A stretch of 60,000 bases of DNA from Bugula neritina. Lineage: Eukaryota; Bryozoa; Gymnolaemata; Cheilostomatida; Bugulidae. The position numbers were made by a program, and so were the translations under genes. The DNA is taken from positions 10,557,318 to 10,617,317 of the forward strand of contig OZ037772.1 in the NCBI GenBank assembly GCA_964035545.1. The letters run 5' to 3'. Within the stretch, counting starts at the first letter, position 1; each line of letters starts with the position of its first letter. Of the stretch, positions 30,501 to 42,739 are shown piece after piece. The notes beneath the pieces are model-generated. The model worked only from the letters and a program-made list of their open reading frames with translations. It made no database searches and was not told where the DNA came from.

Positions 30501-31403
30501 CATATCATATTGCAGTGTGTTTGTTATAGGAGTGAAAGAGGTCAAACTGGGCAGGAGAATTCAGTATATGAGAATATAGATGAGGTGAAAATGGCTGGTC
30601 CTAATGAATACATTAGTAAGTTGAAGTCTATACTGTTTGTTATATTAACAGCAAAATGTTATTATATTTTATTGTCATATAACAACACTAACTTATTGTC
30701 AAGCTATGAGTCATGCTACCTATATATTTTTGTTGATTTTAATTTTGTACAAACGATAAATTTTTTCAAAAAACTTTTGAATTGAAGTTCATCTAAATTT
30801 TCATCACTTGAGTCAATGTGGCATAAGGTTTCTCCTGTCACCCCCAGGTATGACAACTCTGGATACAGATGTAGATCATACATATGCCTCTTTAAACAAT
30901 TCCTCAGCTGATCTACAAGCACAACACAAAATGTAAGCTTTTCATGTTATAATTAAGGCAACTTAAAGAGGCTTCCTTTTTAAAAATTAGTTATATATAG
31001 TTTATCATTATAGAAACTTTTTGGTAGACTTTTGTTACAACTGTTTTGCACTTGTCAACATAAAAGACATAATAAGTTTTAATGTTGAAGATGACTATAT
31101 AAAACGTTTATGACAACTTTTTTGACAGCTGGTAACGTTATTTATTTAACATATTTTTACCAAAATACAGAATAACCTGGATTTTCATTATTATATGTTT
31201 TTTCAAGTATAAAATAAAAGCATTTATTTTGCTGTTGTTTAAGAAATGAAACTAGTTCTAATTAATATATTTTGCAAAAACAAAAATTATTTCACAGCTT
31301 TTAGAAACGTTATTTGGTTGTTAATTATTGTTTTTGAGCCTCAGATAAAATTTTCCATGTTTAGTTACTTTATTATAATCAGGGACTTATATATTTCAGG
31401 TGA
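24553..31403 (+). CDS. Mucin-like single-pass receptor with tyrosine-motif tail, copy 4 (most diverged)
   Basis: Exons: 24553-24601, 25737-26864, 27503-27596, 28624-28718, 29080-29227, 30530-30615, 30848-30932, 31400-31403. Phases agree and give 562 residues. The first ATG of copies 2 and 3 is lost (ATAGCCATG), so the start is the second Met: MSSNFILWIFLTLMIG, still a signal peptide. Residues 17-392 are a stalk of six-residue PTTTTT repeats. The membrane span is near 399-421, then WKRRR. The tail keeps YAAI (Y462), YENI (Y518), YISM (Y532) and YASL (Y546). The YSNT site is lost (GADS), while a new cluster SYYNKEYVNN supplies YVN at Y499. Introns carry two SINEs, a tRNA-like element and other insertions not found in the other copies. 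AATAAA at 31484-31489. Confidence 0.8.
25765..26820 (+). repeat. 18-bp coding minisatellite (six-residue stalk repeat), copy 4
   Basis: The unit is CCCACTACTACTACTACT (PTTTTT), with occasional CTC (Leu) or GCC (Ala) in place of CCC and slips of one Thr codon. The plus strand contains almost no G over about 1 kb. Poly-Val and Leu-Pro frames are shadows. Confidence 0.95.
27045..27345. other. Copy-4-specific insertion in intron 2
   Basis: Comparison with copies 2 and 3 shows extra sequence between the conserved GCTTGCAG and AGAAAAAAGCTCA. It has no coding potential and no terminal repeats that I can see; its origin is unknown. Confidence 0.45.
28011..28225 (-). mobile_element. tRNA-derived SINE in intron 3 of copy 4
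   Basis: On the minus strand it has a tRNA-like head starting GGGAGCAGCC, with CTAGGGGTTAAAGTG and GGGTTCGAACCCC (B box), a central core around GAAGAACATCCAGTCATAA and CTCCTGTGCC, and a tail CTCACAGGGATAGCGAC with AACTTGCGTGAGT. It is flanked by a direct repeat TAGAATCATA (about 27993 and 28221), a target-site duplication. It is the best preserved of the family in this window. Confidence 0.85.
28936..29030 (-). mobile_element. tRNA-derived short element in intron 4 of copy 4
   Basis: It has the cleanest internal promoter of the series: minus strand GTGGTGTAATGGGTAGCACC and GGGTTCGAATCC. It sits in the same intron as the elements of copies 1-3, but that intron is much shorter here and lacks the older SINE. 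Confidence 0.73.
29314..29516 (-). mobile_element. tRNA-derived SINE in intron 5 of copy 4
   Basis: Same family as 28011-28225: tail end ACTCACGCAAGTTTATAGTC, core ACAGGAGTAATTATGACTGG and a head ending CTAGACCACAGCTGTTCCC. The B box is partly deleted (GGCCTCGAACC on the plus strand). Confidence 0.82.
29865..30178. other. Copy-4-specific insertion with a 13-G run, possible solo LTR
   Basis: This block is absent from the matching intron of copies 1-3. It begins near TGTTATGTGGTGGCC, contains a run of about 13 G at 29960-29973 and a TATA-rich part, and ends near GAATATACA. Base composition differs from its surroundings. An LTR is possible, but I find no convincing target duplication and no partner LTR. 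Confidence 0.35.
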
Positions 31404-31483
31404 GACAACTCCTATTAAAGACTGAGCTCATCAATAGCCATTATAGTTTTTACACCAATATTTTTATAATTGAAATAAAATCC

Positions 31484-31489
31484 ATTAAC
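31484..31489 (+). promoter_or_regulatory. AATAAA polyadenylation signal, receptor copy 4
   Basis: AATAAA 80 bases after the spliced stop, at a position similar to that in copies 1 and 2. Confidence 0.5.
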
Positions 31490-32820
31490 CTATAGAAAGC
31501 CACTTAAAGAACCGCTATAGCAGCAATTTGAATGATTTATGCAATAAAAAACAGTTAATTTTAGTAATATAAATTTTTTTACAAATGTGCATGACAAATA
31601 TCATCTAAATTAATTTAAAGCTCTAAAGTAGAATTAATTTGTCTAAAATCAATTGATTACTGCAGGCAATTAAATATATACGATTTCTTGCTTCGTATTT
31701 ATGTCATGTCATATGTGCAATAATTTTTATTAATGTACCTTCCTTTAAAAAATCTTGGCTGTTGGATTTTATATATAACTCTATTTTTTTGTGACATAAT
31801 ATTTTTTAGGCTTTTTTGCACTTTCGCAGCAATAATTTTTTTTATTTCGCTTAAACTAATCAATTAATGCAAGTTCAAGTTAACTAGCTATTAATAAAAT
31901 CATTACCGTAATAATATTTTCATCACTTTTGCTGAAAAGCTCAAGGCGCAAATATAATCTAATTTTTATAAAAAAATTGTTGTCCCTTTATTTCTCAACA
32001 TTTGCAAAACAAAACAATTTCTCCTAAAGCTTTGCTTTACACATAATTTTACAATAGCTAGAAACCATTATATATATTTAAAGGCTTCAAACTAATGGTA
32101 ATTCTATTAAGACTTTGGATTTGAGAATATTCTATTTAAAATTATATTATGCTGCTGTTTTTTTATATTATCACTTTTACTGTAATTCTCGCACAATAAA
32201 CTGTTAACCTAAAATAGCTATAAGCATCGTTTGTCTTTCATATAACACTTGGCTTGCAGTACAAATTTAACACAGAAGTTAATGGACGGACAAAAAACAC
32301 AATCAGTAATCCTTCTATTCACGTAGCTTCTATATAAGCTATATTATATATTGCTTAAAGATAATTTACCTATAGTTCTATTTACTATTATATGAGGTTA
32401 CTATAATATGATTATTACTACTACTAATGCTTATAAATTATTTAAACCTAAAACTATGGATTAAAACTTTATAGTCCTTGTAATTGGCTATTTAACACTT
32501 GGCACGTAACTTTCATTTAAGATCTTAGATATTTCTCAGATATAGCATAAAGTTTTTATTACTAGACACACAGTTATGCTTTCAAGCATAAACTTATTAA
32601 ATTAAACTATAATGTAGCAAAAATTAAATAATTTAAAAGTGAATAATTGTTGATACAACTTAAAAAAACCAGTAAACAATTCTAATAATGCGCTTAACTT
32701 GTGCTTTTACGTAATGAGTTTTTGCATACGCACTTATTTTTATAGCAAAGGAATACAGATTCCTGTAATTATGATGTAATAGAGTTATGGCTTGTGTATT
32801 GTTGGACACTGCTCAAGTAG
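31490..32820. other. AT-rich spacer after the receptor array
   Basis: No exon, repeat or RNA gene is recognisable. Some parts resemble the array spacers weakly (for example CAATTTGAATGATTTATGCAATAAA), consistent with a diverged copy of the duplication unit. Confidence 0.6.
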
Positions 32821-32831
32821 CTGCGGTTTGA

Positions 32832-32844
32832 GAACATTCTAGAA
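32832..32844. promoter_or_regulatory. Heat-shock element before zinc-finger gene A
   Basis: GAACATTCTAGAA is a perfect three-box GAAnnTTCnnGAA heat-shock factor site, ending 26 bases before the ATG at 32871. No clear TATA box is seen. Function is inferred from the match and position only. Confidence 0.45.
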
Positions 32845-32870
32845 GCAAAACATTGACTGCATATTCTAAT

Positions 32871-35800
32871 ATGGCGACCTGTAAACGTGACGAGATAGAG
32901 CACAGTGATGGTGGGAACGGGGACAATGTTCATCTGTACGGCCAGCGGGTGATGAAAGAAACAAAAAATAGAAATGGGATCGCTTTGAAAATGAGTAAGT
33001 CTAAAGGTAGTACCATTGTATTTAAGAATTAAAACTTTGTCACTTTCTTGAGAATGCACAAAGAAATGAAAAATATTTTTTCAATGAGCTTTTAGAAATA
33101 CCTCGTACTCATTAATTGTTCTGAAAGATCATGTTTGTTGAACTAGATTGATTTTGAGTTAAAATTCTAAACGGAAAATTTATATATATAGGGCCTAATA
33201 AAAAGATAATAATTTTTTAGCCATATCATGAATATTTAGTAGCATAATGTTTGAAAATTAATTGTTCCCTCTCTCACCGGGATTTGAACCAGAAGGGCTG
33301 CTGAGTTAACTCAACGCTACAATGTTTAAGCTGCCAAATGTAGTTTAAAGCTTGAAAAAAACATAAAAATTAAATGATAGTTTTTAACTTAGCACAAATT
33401 ATTTTCACATAACAAATTGCATTTAAACAATATTTTACAGAGCTTTAAAATATGACCCTGAGGTCATATAACAATTAATATAAGAAATATTAGTGACGTA
33501 AATAATTCAATACAAAATTTTTATACATGCAAGGTTATTGCATGCAAAATTACAAAAAAAGCTCTATAAACTAAGAATATATTTTGCTTATATAATAAAA
33601 ATGTCTCCATGCATAGGTCCTTTTATATTTGTTTAATTGAATCAAATTTAGCTTTGCGCAATATAATAATATTATTATTATGATGATGCTTTGTTTTGTG
33701 CTGAACAATCGATTTTAACGATATGGACACAACAATGCATATCCATTGTATAGTATTGTTGGGCAAAACAATTATTAGGTGTCTATAGTTTGTAAATTAT
33801 AAAAATACTTTGCTCAAAATTTAAAAGATATATATAAAGGCAAAGGTTTTCGTATTATAAGACTATAAATTTGTGCTTTACAAAAACTGTATTTTTTATC
33901 ATTCCCTTTTACCATGCATATTTCACATTTAAATCAAAATTAATTATAATATAAGTCTACATAATAAAAACAACATAAAAATATGCAAAAGAAAAAGTTC
34001 CGAAGTGTTTCAAGTATATTTTGAGGGCTGCCATTACATTTTGCAAATGAATATTGCATCAAATCCTTAATTAATATTTTTGGCCCTATATATTCAGTTG
34101 ACCAATGCATGTACTCTATCACTGTAGCAACTTTATTATGTATTCGTTGCTTTCAAACTATCCATCTTCAATTTTTTTTAAAGCTGTGTACACAGAAATC
34201 TAATTTGTCTAACTTTTGGGCTATGTAAGTTAAAAAAGAGTCTACTGCAATTAATTAACTGTTTGTCAAATTCAAAAGACATTAAATTAATATTAGATTT
34301 GCTTAAAATACGAAGTTAATTGGCAATATTAATTGTTTCTATAAACACACTTTTTTTAATTCTATGATTAATTAATTACTAAACTGTTTGACAATAAAAT
34401 TATGTTTTCAGTTCCATTCGTTTTATATTAAAGTAAAAAGTCATCTATTATAGACGTGGAACAGAGTCTTTGTATATCTATGACAATAAGCTGCAAATAG
34501 CTACTTTAGCATAACAATTATATATAGCTGCAGGTATAAACTATATGCTCACATAGCAATACATGACCACACAGTGATGCAACCTAATAAACAAATATGA
34601 AGAAGTAGTATATATAACATCTTGTGAACAGTGATGGTTTAAATATTCTTGTAGAAGGTTATGTCTGCGATGCTTGTGAATACAGAACTTCAGATTTTAT
34701 GTCCTTCATAACTCACAGAAATGATCATGCTTATGAGAAAAAAGAAAGGATTGAAGAAGGTTTTAAATGTGGTAGGAATAGAAAATACAATTGGTTATTG
34801 TTTGGTTAATCTGGGTACAAAGGTTATATTTTTGAAGTTTTCTTTTAATTATTGGTTTAAATTTTGAAGTCCTAATTGAGGAGATATAAAAGCCTTATAT
34901 ATATGACAAACCATTAAAAATTGTTATAAAGTCTATAAAAACAAACAGCGGTTTTTTGCTTGTAGCATCATTTGTTGCAGATTGTTGATGTATATTAGTC
35001 AGTATAAACTACTGTTTCTAACAGTTTCTTGTATTTGTGTTGCTTACTCTTTCAGGTTGGTGTCCTCTAGTCACTTATTGTGGGGAAGAAATGATAAAAC
35101 ATATTCAATGCCACATTTTTTCTTCTACAACAGTACAAAATGCTAAGAAAATGGCCGGAGCAGATGATAACTGCAAATCAGTAAACGATGAAACTCTCAT
35201 TAAAGATACTAATGAGAAAGTAAGCTGTAGCGCTGTAATGTTTTACCCTGGTGCAATGGCTTTTTATGCACTATTTATGTAACTAAGAAAGTTTCTATAG
35301 ATTGTAGAGTCTAAAATGAAATGAGATTTAGAGAGAAAATTAACTGATGGCACCATAAATTAAAGTATACAAGACTATTTGTTCAGTTAGGATAAAAACT
35401 GATGAACAAAGTTTACAAGAATGTGTAAATTCTGATTTTAGAACAGCTGTGATGGAAGTGAAGGTTGTCAGACAGAAAATTTAGACAGTCAAATAAAGAA
35501 GGTTCACACCCAATCTAACTTTCTTTCACATGGAACAAGCTTTAAAGAATCAATTGATCAGACATCAGATATAAATAATTCAACCTCCTCAATTGTTACC
35601 AAGAATCTCCAGTCTTTTGGGTCAAACTTTCTAAAATGTTCTTCACAGAGAGTTTCTCAACGCCTCAAAATTGATACACATGATGGTGCTAGTAGCTTCT
35701 TAGAAAGTGAAACAGAGCTGAATATTAAACTAGATGAGTTTGCTAAGCTGTTAAATTTACAACCAGTTGATGCTTCGTCTGGGTTTACCATACCCAACTC

Positions 35801-36737
35801 AAGAAAACTGTTTGGTAAGAAAATAAATTATGGGAAAAATTGGTCAGGGAAACAGGGGTTGGTAAAAAAAGCCTTCCTCCCCGATTCAAGTAACCAAGAA
35901 GAGCTGAAAAACAAGTCAGTGCATACAGAAAGCAAAGTAAAGAAAAGGTCAAATAGACCAAAAATGGCTGTTGTCGTCTACAAACATAAACAGAAGTTTC
36001 TAGTAAGTTACCAGACTGACAAAAATTCTATTCTAGTTACTAGTAACAACGTGAAAACTGTAACAGCATCAGATGACGCCCAGACGTTGGTGAATAAAGA
36101 GCAGCAAAGTGACACATGTTCCACAGCTGTATCAACCAATCAAGACGAGGCTGATCAAGAACAACCTGCTGCTATACAAAATAGTGTCAACATTCCACTA
36201 AGCTCAACAAGTCATTGCGAGATTGAAACCCAGATTCATCAAGAAAATGAGAACGGTGTACAACCAGAAGAAAGAGCGCAGCTTCTGGAACCAGAGAGCA
36301 CAACGCTGTCCACTGAAAAATCAAACACGGAATGTAATGAAAATCTCATTAGTCTAAATGAGCTGCCTATGGACACAGCTTTGATTCCACAGAAAACTGA
36401 GCTTGTTTCAAAAGCAAGCTCCAGTTCAACAATTGATCAAAACATCACACTTTGTCAACAGTCACTGCCTGTGACAGAACCTGTACTATTGCCCTCCAGC
36501 CCTCCCAGCACTCATTTCTACCAGAGACCTAGGACTTATGTTCATCCCTGCGCAATGAGTTGCCCACCAAACAAGCTGTTTATATTTGACCCACAACCAG
36601 CGCCCTTACATCTACCGACGGGACTACTCGTACCGTACAGAGTGATATTGGGTCAATGCCATTTGCCACATCCAGCTACTGCTAGATTACCTAGAAAAAG
36701 ATGTCTCCATGCTATAGACTTCAACCGCCAAAGTTAG
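32871..36737 (+). CDS. C2H2 zinc-finger protein A (two-finger paralogue)
   Basis: Exons: 32871-32994, 34655-34771, 35056-35219, 35442-36737. Phases (1, 1, 0) join exactly and give 566 residues. Start: ATGGCGACC, the first Met of an open exon. Finger 1 is C46, C49, H62, H66. Finger 2 is built across an intron: C80, C83, H96, H100. The remaining 460 residues are low-complexity, rich in Ser/Thr/Gln/Glu and probably disordered; no more fingers are visible. The fingers, the intron phases at K42 and G81, and a basic stretch (KKRSNRP, then VVYKHKQKFLVSYQTDKNS) match protein B on the opposite strand. Protein A differs in having an extra intron after finger 2 and in lacking the C-terminal finger array. 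Probably a nuclear DNA- or protein-binding factor; the family name is unknown. Confidence 0.8.
33262..33335 (-). mobile_element. Truncated tRNA-derived short element
   Basis: CACCGGGATTTGAACC followed directly by GCTGAGTTAACTCAACGCTACAATG. The middle part with the A-box region is deleted. Located in intron 1 of zinc-finger gene A. Confidence 0.6.
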
Positions 36738-37778
36738 CTTGACTAGGATACTCACCAGCTATTGGGAGATCCGTGTATCGAATTCTGTTCACTTATAATA
36801 TGTATTCAAGTTGATGGATGAATTGCTGCTAGTATAACAATAGAAACTTCTAAGAAATCACAAAGCATGATCTCTAGTTATTTAACAATAGATTTAGTAT
36901 GGTTTATTATTATTGTTATTCAAAAATATCAGCCTTCATAAATATCTTTTGTTGTGTTTATTGAAGTTACAACAATGAATACAGTAAAATTCCAAAAATA
37001 CCTTAATTATAGTATTCATTGATTATAATGTAATGGTTTCTATATAACTATGCAAGAAGTTTTGAACTAATTATTAATTTGGCTAAGAAAAACTAATTCC
37101 ACTTAATATTCTCATCCACACTGGTTAAAAAATGGCACACATTTCTGGTTTTTAAAGTAATAAACTCACGTCAATAGACATATTGCCGCAGGCGTGAATT
37201 TGAATTTGCATAAAAATTCAACTTGAATATCTTTTTTCCTCTCAAATTAAAAAACTAATCTTTGAGGTTTAAATTTGCTATTTAAATTTTATTCATTTCA
37301 CTAGCATTATGCTAGTAAATGACACAAATTAACATTTTATTTTGTGAATCAAAATTTTATTAGATATTGGCATACATAAAATATTTATTAGCACAAATAC
37401 TATTTTACATACGATATATGACACTTTGAATTTCTACTAGTAATTACTTGTTAGTACTAAAACTCTAAGTAGTCATTCTGAAATCAAATAGTAAAAATCA
37501 CCAATAATAATACAAATTTTAAAAATAATGTATAGGTCTATATATATATAGAAGCAAAGTTAAAACCTTCAAAATAAGTAAGTAAAGAGCAAAAATAGTA
37601 ATTAAACCAAAACGATGATGACTAAGACAATCATGTGACAAAGTAAGCCATAAAATATACGCACCACAGTGAGCATCATGACAAGAAAGTAGAGTGGTGC
37701 AAAACAATACACAGTATTGAATCTATTTAAATGAAGATAAAATTTTGTCAGCATCACAAGGAATAATTTGAATTCTTT
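36738..37778. other. Intergenic spacer between convergent zinc-finger genes
   Basis: About 1 kb holding the 3' untranslated regions of both genes, which converge here. AT-rich, with no coding signal. No clear bidirectional terminator was identified. Confidence 0.6.
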
Positions 37779-40700
37779 TCATTTTTGAGGAGAAATTGGT
37801 GAGTTACGGCACTTGTAGTTCTGTTTCGTATGGCGGACAAGCATTGAACGCATATGAGATTTGAAGTCACAGTTTTTGCACATGTAGATGCTCTTTTTTG
37901 CAGCATGCACTGGTAGGTGCTTGTTCAGACCAGCTTTCCTTTTAGCTGAAAATGGACAATGTGGACACTTGAATGGCCGTTCCTCAGCCATATCGCTTCT
38001 TACTTTGGAGTGAGTCAAATAATGGGCTTTGAAACTATCGCGGCGAGTGTATGCCATGTCACACAAATCACACTGAATAATCACAGAACGTTTTCGGTGC
38101 ATTGATATTCGGTGGTTTTTCAGCACGGTGGTGTCGGCGCAAGAGAAGTCACAAGTGTGGCATTGCAATGGCAAATCACTGTGAGTAGACTGCTGATGCT
38201 CGGTGTAGTTTCTCCACCTAGCTGCGGCGTACGGACAGTGTTTACACTTGTAATGCTTTGTAGTCCCAGTATGTGATCGGATATGAACTTGAAGGTTGTA
38301 GTACTTTTTAGCACGGTAAGGACATACTTTGCAGGAGTAAGGGCGCTCCACAAACTTAGTGCTCTTAGAGTTATTAGATTTGCTGGTTTCGCTTTTTACT
38401 GTCCCAATTTCTGTTGCTGAAGCTAATGTTTTCACGTCTGTAATTTTTAATTTCAAAGAATCAGGAGGTTCAGGAGCAGTGGTTGGAAGTTCAATAATCT
38501 CATCTATTGGCTCATACTTGCATTTTACAGTCGAGTTTGTCAATGGTTGGTCTGAAGTGTTACAGTTCTCTGAAAGGTCTATCACTGTTTCCTGGTGGAT
38601 TTTGGTGTGAGCAATCAGTTTGGACTCCCGGTACGTTACGTAATCGCACGATTTGCAGAAATACATTTTTTCATCTTTGGAGTGCATCTGGTGACAATGT
38701 GCAGCAAACAAAGAAAGGTCCAGCGTACTGTATATACAAAAACTACACTTGAAAGGAGTTCTGCGCTTTCTAACATTTTTAGATGTCCGTTGCACTGCTC
38801 TGTGTCGGTCAACTCTTTTAGTGCTTACTTGCTTGGTTTGGATTGAACTAGTTGGGACAGAAACAGATTTCTTTAATGCTGAAGTTTTCCAGTTTTGCAG
38901 TTTCAGTTTCAGCTTTGAGGCAACAGCAAGAGGTGAACTTAATTGAAACTTGCTTGGAGAGCATCTTGATAAAACTACTTTGCATGCTAGTGGTTTGTTA
39001 TTAGAATTTATTGATACTGGCTCAACATTTTCAACACGAGTGGGTGGACCAGAAAGCTTTTCCAGATGACTGTCAGCTGCATCTTTAGATAAGGTGGATT
39101 CAGCTACAACAGAAGGTTCCTTTACGGATTCGTTTCTGAGATCAGTCTCTTGGTTGGTAGAGAGAGATGTCTGGTTGCACAGCAACTGGATCTTTTCAGC
39201 TGTTATTTCACTTTCAACAATGACTGTTTCCGATTGAGTTATTTCCTGCTGATACCGACGTATTATGGCTTTCTTAGGATTTGCGTACTCTTGCGTAGGA
39301 CTCTGCTCCATATTGGAAAAATCTTTATCTTCTACAGATGGTTTTCTCAGAGGTAGGTCATGTTGCTTGTTGGTAATCGAAGGTGAAGGTTGGACAGAAA
39401 TGTTCTCTTCTGCATTCTCCTTGTCACTATTGCAGTCAATTGAGTTTATTTTCTCAAGAGGCACAGGTTCAAATGTAGTCTCAGACAAACAGAGGTTTTC
39501 TGATTTTTCCAATGAAATTGGTTTCTCAGCACTAAAAACAAATGTATCGAAAGAAACAGGGTCTTTGTTTGCGATATTGTGCAACCTTGCAAAGCTTCTT
39601 GTGATTTTTCCAGGGCTTTGTGCTATTTCAGACAAAACAAAGTTCTCGTTTGGCGAAACCTTTGACAGCTTGGCAGATTTCACCTTTTCCCCATTTGACT
39701 TTGTCTTCGTTTCTTTAAGAGATTTTAATTTTTTATTGCTGATGATCAAAGTCTTTTTATCACTGTGAAAAGAAACAAGGGCTGGATTTGAATGTCTATA
39801 GGCAAAAGTTTTCTTTTTAATTTTACTTGATTTTATCTTTGAAGCCAATTTTATTTTATTGAAATTGCTGCTTCTTTTTTCTCCAATTTTGCTTAAAAAT
39901 TGGTTCTGGCAGTCTGCAGTTTCGACTACTTCAACATCCTTGATAGATGCAGTTAATGCAACATTTTCTTTCTCCATAGTTTCCAATTGTTTAAATATTG
40001 TTGTAGCATCATCTGAAAGCTGGGCCGGGAAGACATTAACACTGCTGGTCAAGTTTAGATTGCGAACCTCTCTATTAATTTTCAAATTTCCTAGCTGCTT
40101 TGGAGACCTATGATTGGTCGGCTTAGGCAAAATCTTTCTGTGACGACCATAAACTTTAAGTGGTTTTCTAACACGAGGGGTAGACTCTAGAATAGCTGGT
40201 GCCTGCAATTCTACAATTTTAGCTGTGCAGGCCAAACAATTCTCTTCAAAAATGCCAACAGTAGTACTACTTGCTTTATTTACAATAACTGCAGGAAAAT
40301 CTTGGATATTTTCAGTTGAAACATCTTCAAGTTGGTAAGTGTCTACATGAATGGTGCATGCTGCATCTTTTGTGCTTAAAGAAGGTTCAGAATTCTCAAC
40401 CACTGATGAACTGTAATCATCAGTAGACATAGTAGATAGTTTTTTGGGAACAGCTGGGCAACACACGGCCTTCCCCGCAGGAGGTTCAGCTACCGAAGCA
40501 TTTCCAAGATTAGGAACTGTAGTATTCTCTACCATTCCGATTAGTTTCCTAACTACAGAATTGAACTCTTCCCCAGACTCCATGATACAAGATTGTTCTG
40601 CAACAGTGGCTCTTTGGTCACTTACATCACCCGACAGAGAAAGTACGGTAGAATCAACTGGGGTGCCACAGAGGGGTGGTGGTGCCGTAGATATGTGGCT

Positions 40701-42320
40701 CTTTATGTGATGAGACATTAGCCCAGGCTTTGGAGTAGTAAAGTTACACAGTCCTATAAACAAGTAGATCATAACTTACTTTAGCTACGGATATAATAAA
40801 TTGTTGTAATACTTTTTTTACATTGTAAAGGATATTTATGTTTTTATAATACTTTATTGAAGCAATTTTTATGGGATATCATAGCACTGTTCAAAACAAC
40901 CCTTATATTTGAGCAGAAGTCATTTGCTTGCTTGCTCATAATTTGTGAACAGTAACTTTTTTCATCTTTTATTGGTCATTTTATTATATAATATAATTTT
41001 AAATAGAAATAAACAATAGAAATTTTTCTTTTTTCAGATGAGCCACATTTCAGTGTGCCTAAAAAGCTTTCTGAAAACCAAGCAAACAAACTTGAATTTC
41101 TACTTAAAAATATTATTACTTTCCCCTTTTCAAGTTCAATTTACAACTTTTATATATAAAAATTAACTATAAATTCAAACCCTTCGTTATATTAGAACTA
41201 AAATGAATTGTTTGAAAGTTACCATATATATATGGAGTTATCATACAATGAAATATCATCTAGGTTGTTATACCTCTCCAAAAAAGCAACATTATTTTAC
41301 CTCATTAATATGTTCTATTGTCTGATTTTGAATAATATTTTTATCACGATTGTTAGAATATTATATATTTAATCAATAATTTTATTAGTATAATGATTTG
41401 TTAAAAGATTACGATGTATAGTTAGGTATTACCACAAGTGAAGAGTGATTTCTTTTTATCTCTGTTGTTGGAATGCTCATTCTTGTGGGTGATGAATTCC
41501 ATAAAGTCATCAGTAATAAATAAGCAAGCATCACATATGTACGTAGCTACAAAGAAAACATGCATTAAAAATTCAATATTTTCAAAAACGGAATTTTTAA
41601 TTATTTAACGTTTCTTTAGTGTTTACAGTTATGTAAATAAGGAAATGTTGAAGATAACTGCATGCTGCAGTGGAAAGATTTAAAGTGGAATATTGTTTTT
41701 ATATCTGATAAAATCTGTCTTATTCCATAAACAGGTAATCTAGGGCTATTTTTTTAGTTTTTCTTCAATTTGTATTAACCATTCAAACTAATTGTACTAT
41801 ATATTCATCGTCAAGCTTTGCTGAACATAAATATAAGTTTGCTTTATTTTATGATGTTTTATTTTTATCCTTTTGCTAATGCACTGAATGCAGTATTCCC
41901 TGTGAAAACACTAAAGCTACAAATAATAATTTGTGCGAAAAAATGCTAAGCTGTAACTTTAAGTCTTTGACAAATGAAGCAGTTTGCAAAATTAGACTTA
42001 CTATTTGATTTCTTAGCTTTTTTGCTGAAACATGAAAAATTTTCACTGATGTCAAGTTTCCTTGATTTAGTATGAGATTCCCCATCTAAAAAAGCATAAT
42101 GCAAAAAATAAGTTACATAATGTTCAGTCAACTCAACAAAGCAACATTATAATATATTATATAATGTAAGAAATAATATAAAGCAAACAACAAACACCAC
42201 ATAACAGAAAGTAAATTACTATATAAACTTAACATGGTGGTGAAAAGTGAAAATAAATCACTATAAGCTAAATTGATGTTTCCAGAAGACTATATTACCA
42301 ATCCTACAAACATTACTTCA

Positions 42321-42413
<93 letters not shown>

Positions 42414-42733
42414 TAATATATATAATATATATAATATATAAATTAGCTATATAGTTTACTATGGTCACGTATTGATTTATTTTGTAAATTTATTCATCAT
42501 TTCAAACCAAAGGCTATATAGAAGTGTCAAATCATCTAGCTAACTGCTAGCTGACATCTAGCTATATATAGGAATTGGTTTCATAGCAACACTAAGCACA
42601 ATGAATATAATGTATAAGCAGGTAAACCATTGGCAGCGGCTGTCAATCTACCTGACAAATCTTCAGTCTCGGGCAGGTATCTTTGCGGAGACTCGGCATC
42701 CCTAAAACCCCACGGTTCTTCGTCTGACTCCAT
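37779..42733 (-). CDS. C2H2 zinc-finger protein B (ten finger-like units)
   Basis: Exons, 5' to 3' on the minus strand: 42733-42652, 42085-42002, 41546-41433, 40753-37779. Phases match and give 1084 residues, starting MESDEEPWGF. Fingers: C60-C63-H76-H80; C93-C96-H109-H113 (split by an intron); then a 640-residue Ser/Thr/Lys/Glu-rich linker; C763-C766-H779-H784; C793-C796-H809-H813; five in tandem from C901 to H1043; and a last atypical unit C1052-C1055-H1068 with Cys1075 as possible fourth ligand. A TGT-type linker (HTGTTKHYKC) joins two of the tandem fingers. The arrangement, with isolated N-terminal fingers and a C-terminal array, suggests a sequence-specific transcription regulator. It recalls REST-like and other poly-finger repressors only in general layout, and I cannot name an orthologue. 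It is the paralogue of the convergent gene A. Confidence 0.85.
42331..42438. repeat. (TA)n microsatellite in intron 1 of zinc-finger gene B
   Basis: A TA alternation ending in several ATATAATATAT variants. Confidence 0.95.
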
Positions 42734-42739
42734 CTTGTT

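Noticed and set aside
34624-35282. Two separate small proteins at 34624-34809 and 35037-35282
   Set aside because: Both are internal exons of zinc-finger gene A; a C2H2 finger is completed only when they are spliced together.
38359-40710. Plus-strand frames opposite zinc-finger gene B
   Set aside because: They are antisense shadows of the large coding exon; the minus strand has the zinc-finger signatures and in-phase splice sites.
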